Of a stretch of 64,000 nucleotides of DNA, positions 47,738 through 60,204 are shown piece by piece; the stretch's first letter is position 1, and each line of letters starts with the position of its first letter. A program made the translations under genes and the position numbers. The stretch lies in NCBI GenBank assembly GCA_024336345.1, contig JANFOG010000010.1, forward strand, positions 868,001-932,000, given 5' to 3'. The stretch comes from Mariannaea sp. PMI_226 (Eukaryota > Ascomycota > Sordariomycetes > Hypocreales > Nectriaceae). A model generated the notes under the pieces. That model ran no database searches. It saw only the letters and a program-made list of their open reading frames with translations, and was not told the origin of the DNA.

Positions 47738-48869
47738 ATGTCAGAACATGTAGCCACGTCACCGGCTTCACTTCATTCACCGGTCCAATCGACAGTACCC
47801 TCAAATGCAAATGTGGTCCAGTATCCCAAGTGGTTTGGCGGTTCCTCTTCTTGTCTTGCCGTCATTGTATCTCATCCTCTCGATCTGGGTACGAAAACAC
47901 TTCCTCTCAGCCACATTTCATCTTTCCCCCCGTTTGGAACTAATAGCGGTGCGATTGCAGTCAAGGTCCGGCTTCAAGCAGCTCCACTGGCTGGGCGCAA
48001 AACTTTCGTCGATACCGTGATTCAGATTTCAAGGTTAGAGGGACTACAGGGATTATATCGAGGGGCATGTAATAGATCCGACAGATGCTGTTTTCATTCT
48101 CACTAATACCGGCCACAGTTGTCTGCCAGTTTGCTTAGACAGCGTAAGTATTTTGTTTTGGTAGAAGACTGTCAAGTCACGCTTTTCAAAGGTATCCTTT
48201 CTAACTATTTTCATCCAAGTAACGTACGGCTCAACGAGGTTCGCCATATACGAGTCGATCAAAGAAAAGTCAGTCTCCAGAAATAATGGCCCCGCTTCAA
48301 TGGCAGTTCTTCTCCCAGCTTCGGTCTTCTCGGGAGTCTGCGGCGCAATAGTCGGAAACCCAGCAGACATATGTAACGTTCGCATGCAAAACGACAACTC
48401 CCTTCCACCCAATCAGCGCCAGAATTATCGGAACGTTTTGGACGCCCTTATTCGCATACGCCGACAAGATGGGCTAAGTGGTTTCTTTCGAGGCGTTTTC
48501 CCCAGCTCTGTCCGAGCTGGTGCTGCCACCGGTTGCCAGCTCGGGTCTTACGATGTAATAAAACAAGCATTGATTGCCAATGCGAGCTTGAAGGATGGAC
48601 CGCCAACACAGCTGCTGGCCTCGCTTCTTGCGAGCATAGTTGCTACTACAATCTGCAGCCCAATGGATGTTATCAAGACAAGAATGATGAGCGAAACTGG
48701 GGGTACCTCTGCGTGGGGAATGATTACACAGCTGACACGATCGGAGGGTTGGCGTTGGATATTCAGAGGTTGGGTCCCGAGCTTCACACGGCTGGGCCCG
48801 CACACTGCTGCCACTCTGCTTATATTAGAGCAGCATCGAAAGTTTTACAACATATACACTGTACAGTAA
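47738..48869 (+). CDS. Mitochondrial carrier, dicarboxylate-carrier-like (SLC25)
   Basis: Exons 47738-47888, 47961-48064, 48119-48143, 48220-48869; 309 residues. The three carrier repeats each keep their signature: HPLDLVKVR (split by intron 1), NPADICNVR and SPMDVIKTR. KWFGGSSSCLAV, GLYRGLSASLLRQ, TYGSTRFAIYE and GFFRGVFPSSVRAG resemble yeast DIC1. The second intron (48065-48118) starts with GC rather than GT (GGG|GCATGT), ends CACAG and has a CTAAT branch; only this join gives YRG-LSASLLRQ. Exon 3 is just 25 nt. It would exchange dicarboxylates or related anions across the inner mitochondrial membrane. It sits between acyl-CoA dehydrogenase and an anion permease. Confidence 0.87.
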
Positions 48870-49386
48870 GTCATTATAGATATACGAAAGCATCAAATTG
48901 CCTTCATTTTTCGAGTTCACATCAAGGCTGTCAATCTGGCCTGAATCAAATGACGTAATATCGCCAAATTTGACAATGCCATAGCTTCTTGAGATGCTTA
49001 CCCAACTTCTCAGATCTATAGTCTAGTAGACCATTGAGGCGAGAGAAAAAAATGATGGTAGATAGAAAAAGAAAACATATAAACCGGATAAATGCAGCGT
49101 TTTATGGTACCTGAGGTCTCTTTCTCTTTTTGTTCTCCCTAAATTCCAGGCCTATCACAGCACGTTTCTAATTTTTTCAGTTCCATTGGGCGACTTGCCC
49201 CCACTGAAATGCCCTGGGCCCCCTCCCCCAGAATACAAAGAACCCCACATACGTCATTGCGCGTGCCCCAAACTGCAGCTTCATCAAACAGCCAGCAATT
49301 GTCGTCAACCAAGCTTCCAACGACAGCACGTCAGCTTCGTTCATTGTGCTTTATCAGTTACCCCTCGAGGGTCAGCTCAGCCCGCA
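48870..49386. other. Intergenic region and leader of the MFS gene
   Basis: No gene is recognised. The frame in phase with the MFS start is open from 49186 but has no ATG before 49387. Confidence 0.45.
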
Positions 49387-51450
49387 ATGCTACAGAGCAT
49401 ATTCGGGTCGACATCGTCGACACCTCTCCCTCGACCAACGTCGCAATACCAGCCGCTCCCCGAAGACGATGACGGCGGTGAGGACTATCCCGATGTTCAC
49501 ACCCCTTTGAGGTCGGCTTCTCCTCTAAAGAGTAGCAAGGCCGTTGACAATTCTTACGGCGATGCTGCTGCTGAGATGCTCATCAAACTCGGTCGCGATC
49601 CGGACGCCCATATTGTCATCTCCCCCGCAGATGACGCCCGAATCCTTCGTCGAATCGATCTCGCACTGCTCCCCATCATGCTTTCAGTCTACTTCCTACA
49701 GGCTCTCGACAAGGCAACCCTTTCATATGCGTCAGTTTTCGGAATCATTGACGATACCGGCCTCAAGGGCGATCAATTCTCTTGGCTTGGTAGCATCGTG
49801 TTCCTGGCGATCATGGTGATGCAACCGCCACTTGCCCTAGCGCTCGTCAAGCTACCGATTGGCAAGTTGACCAGCTTTATGGTGATGGGTTGGGGATTGA
49901 CATTAGTTGCAATGACCTGGGCACACAACTTTAGAATGTTGATGATAGCAAGATTCCTTCTTGGGGCTTTTGAAGCCAGTATCGGGCCAAGTTTTGTTGC
50001 CATCACCCAGATGTGGTGGAGAAGAAGGTGTGCCAAGCTGACAGTCTTTCCATGGATACTCTGCTAACACGACTGGGTAGGGAACAGACGATCAGGATGG
50101 GATCTTGGTATTGTATGAATGGTATTATCAGCGCTCTTTAATGTTTTACCATCTTTCCACGTTACTAACTCTTCTCAGGAATGACATGGGTGGTACGCTT
50201 ATCGTTCTTGAATTGGTAAATGGAGTTAACTAAATCATTACGATCATAGTTCGGAAGCCTCATCACGTACGGGTTAGCGAGCATCAACTCCCCTTTGAAG
50301 CCATATCAGGTATGTAGTGACCTTCATTCAAGAAATAGCTCTCAATTCAATTCTAATCTCACATCTAGATCATATTTCTATTCTTCGGCTCAGTCACTGT
50401 TGCAGTCGCTGTTGTCATATTTTTTTGGATGCCCGACTCTCCTACAGAGGCCAAATTCCTTTCCGATGAGGATAAAGTGATTGCGATTCAAAGACTACGA
50501 GACAATCAGATGGGAATCATGTCACGCGAGTGGCGCTCAGCCCATGTTTATGAAACCCTGACGGATCCCAAAACTTGGTTCTGGGTTGCCATGATATTTT
50601 GCATCTCAGTGCCGTCTAATGGCATATCGCTCTTTGGGTCACTCATTCTTGACTCATTCGTGTCAAATCCGTACCATACCATGCTATTCAATGTCCCAGT
50701 TGGCCTGTCACACATCACTGCCGTCATTGGAAGCGCCTGGCTAGCCATGAAATGGAAACTCAAGGGCCCAGTCATTGCTTTGATGTGCATCCCTCCGATC
50801 ATTGGATGCTCAATTTTGCTCCATTTTCCTCATGATAAGGAAAATTGGGCCATTCTTTTGACAGGCTATTTCTGCCTGTCAACATTTGCAGGAATTAGTA
50901 TGAGTCTATTGATCATGAAACTTCAGCTTCAAAATGCTAACACATGCTTGCAGCACCTTTGATCTTCTCATGGTCTGCTCACAATACAGCTGGCGATACC
51001 AAGAAGAAATCAACTTCAGCTCTGATTTTCATTAGCTCTTCTGCCGGCAATATTCTAGGGCCCCTTCTCTACTCCCCAGATGAAGCACCAGGATATTCAC
51101 GTGGCCTGGCTGCTAACCTCATCTTCTATATTCTAATCATCTTTCTGGTTGTAGGTACATCAATTTATCTACACCGTCTAAACCAGCAGCATAGTCATCG
51201 CAGGCTTGCATTGGGCAAGAACCCTGTTCTAGTTGACATGAGTCTTGAGACGGCAGAAGAGATAGAACGCATAGGAGGGACGGCAAGATCAAACCAGGGT
51301 GGAATTATGAGGGACCGATCCAATGGCGATAATGGAACTTTTTCAGGGAGCTCTACAGTCGAAGCACACGGAGAGGCGGGTACGCAAGCGGATAAGGCAT
51401 TCATGGATCTTACAGACCTGGAGAATGAAGACTTTTTGTACGTATTTTAA
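49387..51450 (+). CDS. MFS permease, anion:cation symporter family (TNA1/DAL5-like)
   Basis: Six exons: 49387-50027, 50081-50121, 50179-50192, 50250-50309, 50369-50897, 50954-51450; 593 residues. Exon 3 is only 14 nt but is needed to join YCMNG to MTWVFGSLITYG. Family features: ARILRRIDLALLPIMLSVYFLQALDKATLSYASVFGI in the first helix region, GAFEASIGPSF, QMWWRRREQTIRMGSWYCMNG, and the ACS hallmark MPDSPTEAKFLSDEDKVIAI in the central loop. About twelve helices are expected. Members import organic anions such as allantoate, nicotinate, pantothenate or small carboxylates with protons at the plasma membrane; the substrate is not readable. Upstream carrier and acyl-CoA genes suggest a carboxylic acid. 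Confidence 0.92.
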
Positions 51451-52437
51451 GAGTTGTGATTCACTAGTTAGACGGCACGGCGCATGATGATACCCTACAG
51501 TCAAGAACAATAAATATTCGGCCATGCAGTACGGTGAATAGGCATGTTCGATTGGACGCAGCCCGGGTCATGTTTTCAAACGAAAAAAAAAATAATGTCA
51601 GTGAGGATTTTATGATGCAGGCTCGGTTATTGCCGCATTTGTTGTGCAACCTGCAGTCAGGTCTGTACCTAGGCAAATAGGCTACCCTAGGGAACATCTA
51701 GGAATTGCCTTGGCTTCCATACTGGAGTAAAGCAACCGAGTTACAGGAACTACGGGATCTCGTGATATTTGGGATGTAAAATTCTGGTCATGACCTCTTG
51801 AATAGGGTGAACATGGCAAATAAGTCGGCTTCCCCGTCTTCCAGTGCATCTTGTATGTTGTAGGCTACTTTTTCAACAGACTTCGGTGTGAGAAGTAGTC
51901 CAACAGTCACACAAAGTCGCAGTGTACAAGTATTTGCTTGCAGGTAGTGATACAAATTTGAGGACCGCAGAGCTGAGGAACCAAAGACTTCACGTGTTTA
52001 ATCAGAGTTGCGCAAAGGTCCTTGACCGCCACCTCTCGACTTGAAGTGGCGGCGACAGGTCCAGCTGCATGAGCTGACCACACTGCGTCGTCACTATAAC
52101 GCCACATCTGTGAGAGCTGCATGTATGACGATCCCTAACGGCATGTAGTACGTTGCGGCCTTGCAGGGATACAAGCCGGTAACATGCTGGATCGGATCTT
52201 GAAATTGCTTCTCGGTGTGAGGAGAGAGCCCGATTACTCCGCCACTTCCAGGTGCGATGAAGAAGCGGGGCTGAGTAAGGTGCATGTTACGTAGGAGGTA
52301 CTTTAGGCAGTTTTCGAGTGAACAATGGGCATTCATGTCTTCTACATGCGGTTTAAGCTTCGTATCCTCATCTTCTTAAGTTAAAGGATATAAGATCTCC
52401 TCTTTAACATCTCCTGACCTCACAACAACGACTCACC
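51451..52437. other. Intergenic region, one uncertain minus-strand frame
   Basis: A minus-strand frame at 52336-52094 (80 codons, with RFFIAPGSGGVIGLSPHTEK) runs into an overlapping frame at 52122-51907. They may be a decayed or spliced small gene, but I recognise no family and could not find a phase-correct intron. The rest has nothing supported. The right end is the chitinase promoter and leader. Confidence 0.4.
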
Positions 52438-52578
52438 ACGGATTCTAAGCAGCGACGACCAACTTCTATTGCAAGTGTCTTGAGGCCCAGACATCTCCTG
52501 CTCGGTGCACTTCTCATCTTGTTTCTGGCTTTCTACCTCCGCGACTCTAAACACATTATCAAATCCGCAGACATCACA
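52438..52578 (+). other. In-frame 47-codon N-terminal extension of the chitinase, starting at ACG
   Basis: The 47 codons before the chitinase ATG (52579) are open and in frame. They begin with ACG in the context CTCACCACGG, an ideal fungal start context except for T-to-C in the middle base. The encoded segment is basic (SKQRRP), then has RPRHLLLGALLILFLAFYLR, a strong hydrophobic stretch of ~16 residues flanked by Arg, then a polar stem SKHIIKSADIT. That is a type II signal anchor. No in-frame ATG occurs between the upstream stop (TAA 52405-52407) and 52579. Either ACG is used as a near-cognate start, giving a membrane or secreted form besides a cytosolic one, or the ATG was lost or misread. 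Confidence 0.6.
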
Positions 52579-53901
52579 ATGGGTGGAGGAGCTGCTCCCG
52601 GTTACCGATCCGTTGTCTACTTCGTCAACTGGTAATTCTGTGATGAACTCAATTCCCATCATTCCCGCGGGCTAACAATCTCTCCACTAGGGCTATCTAC
52701 GGTCGAAAGCACCGTCCTCAGGATCTTCCTGCTGAGAAGCTCACTCACATCCTCTATTCTTTTGCCAATGTCCGCCCGGACTCCGGGGAGGTGTAAGTTT
52801 ACCATCTATCATGCTTGCTTGAATGTCACTGAACACAAGCTCATATCCCGCAGTCATTTGACCGATACCTGGGCCGACACCGATATTCACTGGGAGGGAG
52901 ATTCCTGGAATGACAGCGGCACCAACCTCTATGGCTGCCTTAAACAGCTCAATTTGCTCAAGAAGCGCAACCGTAACTTGAAGGTTCTCCTCTCCATTGG
53001 CGGCTGGACCTACAGCTCCAACTTCAAGGCCCCCGCCAGCACACAGGCTGGGCGTGACACGTTTGCCAGAACTAGCGTCGAGCTTCTCAAGAACTTGGGC
53101 TTCGACGGCATCGATATCGACTGGGAGTACCCCCAGAACCCGGATGAAGCTAGGGACTTTGTAGCCCTTCTGGCCACTGTCCGCAGGGAATTGGATGCCT
53201 ATGCCTCAACGCTCAGCCGCAAGCACCACTTTGAAATCACCGTGGCCTGCCCCGCTGGAGCCCAAAACTTCCAGAAATTGGACATTCGTGGAATGGATCA
53301 ATACCTCGACTTCTGGAACCTCATGGCCTACGACTACGCTGGTTCTTGGGACCAGACCAGCGGCCACCAGGCCAACTTGTACCCATGTCATTCAAACCCC
53401 CAATCCACACCTTTCTCCACAGCCAATGCTATTGAATTCTACACTAGGAGCGGTGTGCATCCCTCTAAAATCGTTCTTGGCATGCCTCTTTATGGCCGTG
53501 CCTTTGAGAATACGGATGGGCCCGGTCGACCTTATCAAGGCATTGGCGAGGGTACCTGGGAGCAGGGCGTTTTTGATTACAAGAAACTCCCACTTGAAGG
53601 ATCGCAGGTTCACATCGACAACGATAGCCGAGCTTCGTACTGCTACCACCCGGGTCAGCGAAAGATGGTGACATACGACACACCTCAAGTGGCAGCCGAG
53701 AAGGCTAGCTATATTCGACAGCACAGGCTTGGCGGTGCGATGTGGTGGGAGAGCAGCGCGGACAAGGAGGGAGAGGAGAGTCTCATTGGAACCGTTATTC
53801 ATAGCCTTGGAGGCCCGGCTGCGCTCCAGAGGGAGCATAATTGTCTGGAATACCCCCAGACGAAGTATGATAACTTGCGAAATGTGTTTCCCGACGCCTA
53901 A
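52579..53901 (+). CDS. GH18 chitinase, ChiB-like
   Basis: Exons 52579-52631, 52691-52792, 52854-53901 from the first ATG; 400 residues (447 with the ACG extension). The catalytic motif DxxDxDxE is [11 protein letters not shown], and the substrate-cleft motif is [35 protein letters not shown], the C-terminal [12 protein letters not shown] with its Trp, and YDNLRN complete the (beta/alpha)8 barrel with a small insertion domain. The best remembered match is Aspergillus nidulans ChiB, an autolysis chitinase without a classical signal peptide. It hydrolyses chitin to chitobiose by the substrate-assisted mechanism. No chitin-binding module is present. The ATG form alone would be cytosolic, which is odd for an otherwise normal catalytic domain. 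Confidence 0.95.
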
Positions 53902-54356
53902 GTTGGGGTAGTAGAGTGGATATAGTGTGTCCCCATGCCCGCACCTGCCGAGACTGAACGATCAAGAATACGAGTGATGGAAAGAAGGAACTTGACGATG
54001 GACGACTGAAATCTTTACGAAGAATAAACGGACTAGTTTGAATGATCTGATAAAACTTTCAATATACAATTCCTACAACTTATGGTCTGATCGTGTATTT
54101 GTTTGCAATCTCAACCTTCGCAACGACTTCCTTCGCACATCCAATGAAGCCGCAATCCAGGAAGCCGCAATCCAGCGACCCACGTGACCCGCTACCAGCC
54201 ACATGCGGCTTGGTCATGGACCGTGCGCTAGCTTTTCGAGCTGCCAGAAATTTTCTACTGGGAAGAAAAAAAAGTGCAAAAATCTCCGTCTCGAGACATC
54301 ACCAATTCCGACTTCAACTCCCCTCCAATTGCGGCACCAGGCTGGGACGAGACAAG
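53902..54356. other. Intergenic region and NOP56 leader
   Basis: It contains the chitinase 3' UTR and the NOP56 promoter. A duplicated 13-nt word (CCGCAATCCAGSR) occurs at 54151-54178. The frame in phase with NOP56 is open upstream but looks noncoding. Confidence 0.45.
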
Positions 54357-55999
54357 ATGTCGCACATTGATTACGCTCTCTACGAATCGCCCGTGGGCTA
54401 TGCCCTATTCAAGGTCATCCATCAGCAGGATGCCGTCGGCCTGAAGTTGAAGGAGACTCAGGCCGCTGGCAACGACCTGGCCAAGTTTGGCAAGATGGTC
54501 AAGCTGGTCAATTTCAGCCCTTTCAGGTACGAATACGTGAAGCCTGTGGTTTCTAATGTGGGCGCGCGCTGACTCGATCAACAGAGGTCACGTTGAGGCT
54601 CTTGAGAACATCAACCTCGTTTCTGAGGGTCTCGTCTCCGACTACCTCAAGTCTGTCCTCGAACTCAACCTCCCCCAGACGAGCGGCAAGAAGAGCAAGG
54701 TCGTTCTCGGTGTTTCTGAGAAGAACCTTGCTGGTGGAATCAAGTCCCACTTCCCCGGCCTTGAATGCGAGACTGCCGATACCTCTGATATTGTCGGAGA
54801 CGTCATTCGTGGAATTCGCCTGCACGCCGACAAGCTCCTCTCCGATCTTAAGACCGGCGATGTCGAGAAGGCCGGTCTGGGTATGGGACACGCCTACTCT
54901 CGTGCCAAGGTGAAGTTCAGCGTCACCCGCAACGATAACCACATCATCCAGGCCAGCGCCACCATCGACTTCCAGGACAAGGGCGTCAACCAGTTTTTCA
55001 TGCGTGTCCGTGAGTGGTACGGATGGCACTTCCCCGAGCTGGTCAAGATTGTTTCCGACAACTTGACCTATGCCAAGCTCGTCCTGGCTATCGGCGACAA
55101 GAAGACCCTCAACGATGACAAGCTTCACGACATTGCCGCTGTTATCGGCGAGGATGGTGACAAGGCCCAGGCCATCATTGATGCTGCCAAGGTCTCCATG
55201 GGTCTCGACATTTCTCCTGCTGATCTGGAGATTGTCAAGGGTTTCGCAGAGGCTGTCGTCAAGCAGGCTGAGAACCGAAAGTCGACCTCCCTCTATCTCG
55301 AGAAGAAGATGAACCTGGTTGCCCCCAACTTGCAGACCCTGATTGGCACCCCCGTCGCTGCTCGCCTCATCTCCCACGCTGGTTCCTTGACCAACCTCTC
55401 CAAGTACCCTGCTTCCACCCTTCAGATCCTGGGTGCCGAAAAGGCCCTTTTCCGTGCTCTCAAGAGCAAGAGCAACACCCCCAAGTACGGTCTTATCTAC
55501 CACAGCAGCTTCATCGGCAAGGCCGGCGTGCGCAACAAGGGTCGCATCTCCCGATACCTCGCCAACAAGTGCAGTATGGCCAGTCGTATCGACAACTTCT
55601 CCGAGGAGCCATCCACTCACTTCGGTGAGGCCCTGAGACAACAGGTCGAAGACCGATTAGAGTTCTACGCCACCGGCAAGAAGCCCGCCAAGAATGCCGA
55701 CGTGATGGTATGTTCAAAATTATTAGTATATAATGATTAAGATAACCGCTAACTAATTTGAACAGAAGTCTGTTATGGACATTATCGACGATGGTGGCGA
55801 TGACGATGAGGAGATGGCCGATGTTCCCGCTCCTGAGTCCACTAAGAAGTCTAAGAAGGATAAGAAGGACAAGAAGGAGAAGAAGGAGAAGAAGCGCAAG
55901 CGCGATGAAGATGAGGAGGAAGCTCCCGCCGTCAAGGAGGCCGACGCTGAGAAGAAGAAGAAGAAGAAGAGAAAGTCCAAGGCCGCGGATGACGAGTAG
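54357..55999 (+). CDS. NOP56: Nucleolar protein NOP56, box C/D snoRNP core
   Basis: Exons 54357-54526, 54585-55707, 55766-55999; 508 residues, close to yeast Nop56 (504). The N-terminal domain (residues 1-~70, YALYESPVGYALFKV, LVNFSPFRGHVEALEN) binds fibrillarin; a coiled coil follows; the Nop domain (~170-410) contains MGHAYSRAKVKFSV, REWYGWHFPEL, GARLISHAGSLTNLSK-type RLISHAGSLTNLSKYPAST, LGAEKALFRALK and NKGRISRYLANKCSMASRID. The tail (exon 3) is a Lys/Glu-rich KKE/D array. The SPF..GHVEALEN and EWYGWHFPEL wording fits NOP56 better than NOP58. It scaffolds 2'-O-methylation of rRNA in the nucleolus. Intron 1 is 58 nt and too short to hold a typical snoRNA. Confidence 0.96.
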
Positions 56000-57165
56000 A
56001 GCTCCTCTGGTAGCTTGGAAGCTTCCAGGCCTGTATTGCCCCTAATGGTAGGGCACATGGGTTTCGGGGAGCAGTCTGATGCGTCGGAAATGGGGATGGA
56101 TGGGGAATGGCTTGACGGGAAAACTTCATTTAGGACAGACGTACAGAGGGAGAACTCCTGTGGGGGATCGGACCCAGGAAGCCAGGCTGATGATACACAT
56201 CTGCTGACCTCTCATGAAGAGAGCACTGGCATGGTACGAGAGCCCAAGGGCGAGTCTCCCTCGTCCTCACCGTCACCTGCATCCGATGCCACGAGTGTCA
56301 CAGTCTGTCCACAGGACTTTGGCCGGGCAGAGAGTCAGAGAGCGCGGAGGAGATCGGCTGTCCAAGGACCTTGTGCAATTGTTTGAGGAGTTTGTAGGAT
56401 TTTGGCTTGGGCGTTTGAGGGCATTTTGCTTGTGTATCTGTTTACATACTGGGAATCATACCCGTTTTAAACACCGACATTTCAGTCAATTGATTGCTCT
56501 ATTAAAATGAAGATAAGAGGTAACTTGTGCAATCGCCAGACTTAACGGTAGGGGACGGTATTGACTAAGACGGTGTCAACGACTTCCAGCATGCAGCTTT
56601 GAATGGGTCTTGGTCGTTAGGTAATACGTCTCGGTAGCTCGACTCCATCTACCGTTCCCCAATCCTCATTCTCACGAAACCACCTAGCCCCACCAAGGGC
56701 AAGGCTCTGAAATTTTCGGCCACAATTCGCGAGGCTGTGCAAAATTAAAACAATTTGACCAGTAGCTTGTACGCGTCGAGCCGATCAGCTGAAGAGAGAG
56801 GGCCATAGTAGGGTGATTTTATTATTAGTCCGTAAATATACCATATTCTTCTCAGTACGCAACAGTTGCGAAAGAGCCGTATGTATGCTCATCATTTGCC
56901 CATCTACGAGATCGGTAACGAAAGCACAAACCCGTCTTGATATAATAATGAGCAAAGAAAGAAGAAGAAAAGCGTCTTTCAAGAACATCAATCACTTGGA
57001 ATATTTGCACAGATTTTTGGTCATTAAAGTGGTCGTTTCAATCAAGCATGCATTTTATCAGAAGCCGGATGTGCTTTTATGCTACATCAACGCCATTTTT
57101 GGCAATCCATGGTTCCCAACTCCGCCAAACCATCCCATGCGCATTCATTTCCCCTGGTCATGCAT
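56000..57165. other. Intergenic region between convergent genes
   Basis: Nothing is recognised. Plus frames of ~100-124 codons (56015-56510, 56813-57187) lack domains and overlap the 3' UTR regions of NOP56 and the ubiquitin-eS31 gene. Confidence 0.5.
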
Positions 57166-58284
<1,119 letters not shown>

Positions 58285-59014
58285 ATGGTCAAGAAGAGAA
58301 AGAACAAGTACGACTCCCTTCCACATTGCCGCACGCCGTTGTCCTCGCCGACGATATGCACCTCTCATCGACCTGATGTTCCTATCGTCCTCGCGATGAC
58401 GGCTTCGACGATTATTCTGCATTCGATCATATACTAATATTCGTCCAGCGGCCGAAACAAGAAGGGTCGTGGCCACACCAAGCCCGTGCGATGCTCCAAC
58501 TGCTCGCGATGCACCCCCAAGGATAAGGCCATCAAGCGCTTCACCATCCGCAACATGGTTGAGTCTGCTGCTATTCGTATGTTTAATTCCAATCGAGGCC
58601 GCTGTTAAAAAAATACATGAGACTAACTGTTTCTTAGGTGACATCTCGGATGCCTCCGTCTTCCCGGAGTACACCGTCCCCAAGATGTACCTGAAGCTGC
58701 AGTACTGTGTCTCTTGCGCCATCCACGGCAAGATTGTCCGGTACGTTGTCTTTCCCAGGAGGAGTGTGACAACTACGCCTTGGTTGCGTATGTGCTTCAG
58801 ATGAACCTTGGCCGTAGAATTAAACACTCCCCCTTCTACCTCTTCTTCCAGCGTTGCCTGAAGAAGAGGTCTCCCCTTGAGGTATGTTCGATATAAAGCT
58901 GACAAGATTTACAGTGTCCGATCTCGTGTCGGCCGCCGCAACCGTGCCCCTCCCCCTCGCGTCCGCTACAACAAGGACGGCAAGAAGATCGTCCCTACTG
59001 CCCCTAAGGCTTAA
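58285..59014 (+). CDS. RPS26: 40S ribosomal protein eS26
   Basis: Exons 58285-58307, 58449-58576, 58638-58740, 58915-59014; 117 residues. The sequence begins [20 protein letters not shown] and has the zinc-site cysteines in [15 protein letters not shown] and [11 protein letters not shown], and ends with a basic [16 protein letters not shown] tail. The protein sits on the 40S platform near the mRNA exit. Intron 3 (174 nt) holds an internal 30-nt segment (58852-58881) with strong flanking splice sites; including it would bring in an in-frame TGA. It is divergent from ubiquitin-eS31. Confidence 0.97.
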
Positions 59015-60204
59015 ATGGGTTAATGATCGGGATGGAGTCTATGTGGTTATGATTACGTCTGGCAACCAAAAGGAATTGGCGAACATTAGGAAATTCTCTT
59101 CAAAAAGAATAAAAATCGGCTACAGTGACCGTTAACCATCCTCATTGATCCCCGTGTGTCTTGGCTTTTTTTTTTTCCTTGTGACCATTATTCTTGCTTG
59201 ACTGAGTGAAACTTGATGTTGTATACGTATTAGTCTCAGTCTCTCGTAGCGAGATCATTTATGAAACAAAAAAACTCCTAAAATATTGTGAGCTCCAATT
59301 AGCCGAACGCTAGACTTAGCACTAAGGCAGTTTTCCAGTCCAGGTCTTAGCAATGTTCGGTATAGATCGTTCGCTCTCAGAAACCAGATGCTTAACTATA
59401 ATTCAACTCGGCTGTTGCGAGTAAAATTTTGTAGGATGTCTCTCTACATAAGGATGAAATTTCCTCCACAATCTAATGCTAGAAGAACACGATTGTTTGG
59501 CAAACATAGAACAAGCCTCATTGAAACAATCGGCTCAATAGTCACAGCTGTTTCACGAGTCGCTACTTCTAGGCACAATGAGTGATTGTAGATATACATC
59601 TTATAAGCAGAATGATCTCAGTACAAGGCAATGCCAATCCAGGGAGTTTGAAATATCTTTTTCACTTTTTATCTACTTTCGTAATGACAATATATGGTTT
59701 GGACCTTTTCTCTCGATTTATTGCACCCTCAAATCAAGTGGAAGACACAAATCTTCAGGGTACGTTTGGAAGTCCTCATTTGTAGGGCTTTAGGTTTTGA
59801 TATTGTATAACCCCTGCTCTATAGGCTTGCGCAAGAGACTCAATGGTACCAGAAAGGCACTGTAATGGATTCGAAGGGTGTTTGGGGTCTCTGTACTATG
59901 TTTCCCTGGCTCATAGTGGTCGTTCTCATGAGCGTCTAGCTAACTGCACCTGTGATGGGCTTGAAGGAATTCATTGGTTGATGATCATTCCCACAAAGTC
60001 GGTGAGTGTCTGCCATCACGAAGAACCTATGATCCAATGTCTTCATCGACCTTCAATATCCTTCACTTCTCATTATATGTAAATTTACACTTTGATCAAT
60101 TGATTACCTACGTCCTATTCATGTAGACTCAATGGTTATGGGAGGGATGCCAATAGATGAACATTTATTACCCTGCGCGACCTACCTACCCTACAGAACC
60201 CGTA
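59015..60204. other. Intergenic region, no gene supported
   Basis: It contains the eS26 3' UTR and the downstream region of the large secreted protein. Short frames only; T-runs at 59168-59177. No gene recognised. Confidence 0.5.

Noticed and set aside
51907..52336. Two overlapping minus-strand frames that look partly coding
   Set aside because: No family recognised and no phase-correct intron joins them; left as an uncertain relic.
54553..55641. 362-codon minus-strand frame
   Set aside because: Antisense shadow of NOP56; low-complexity translation.
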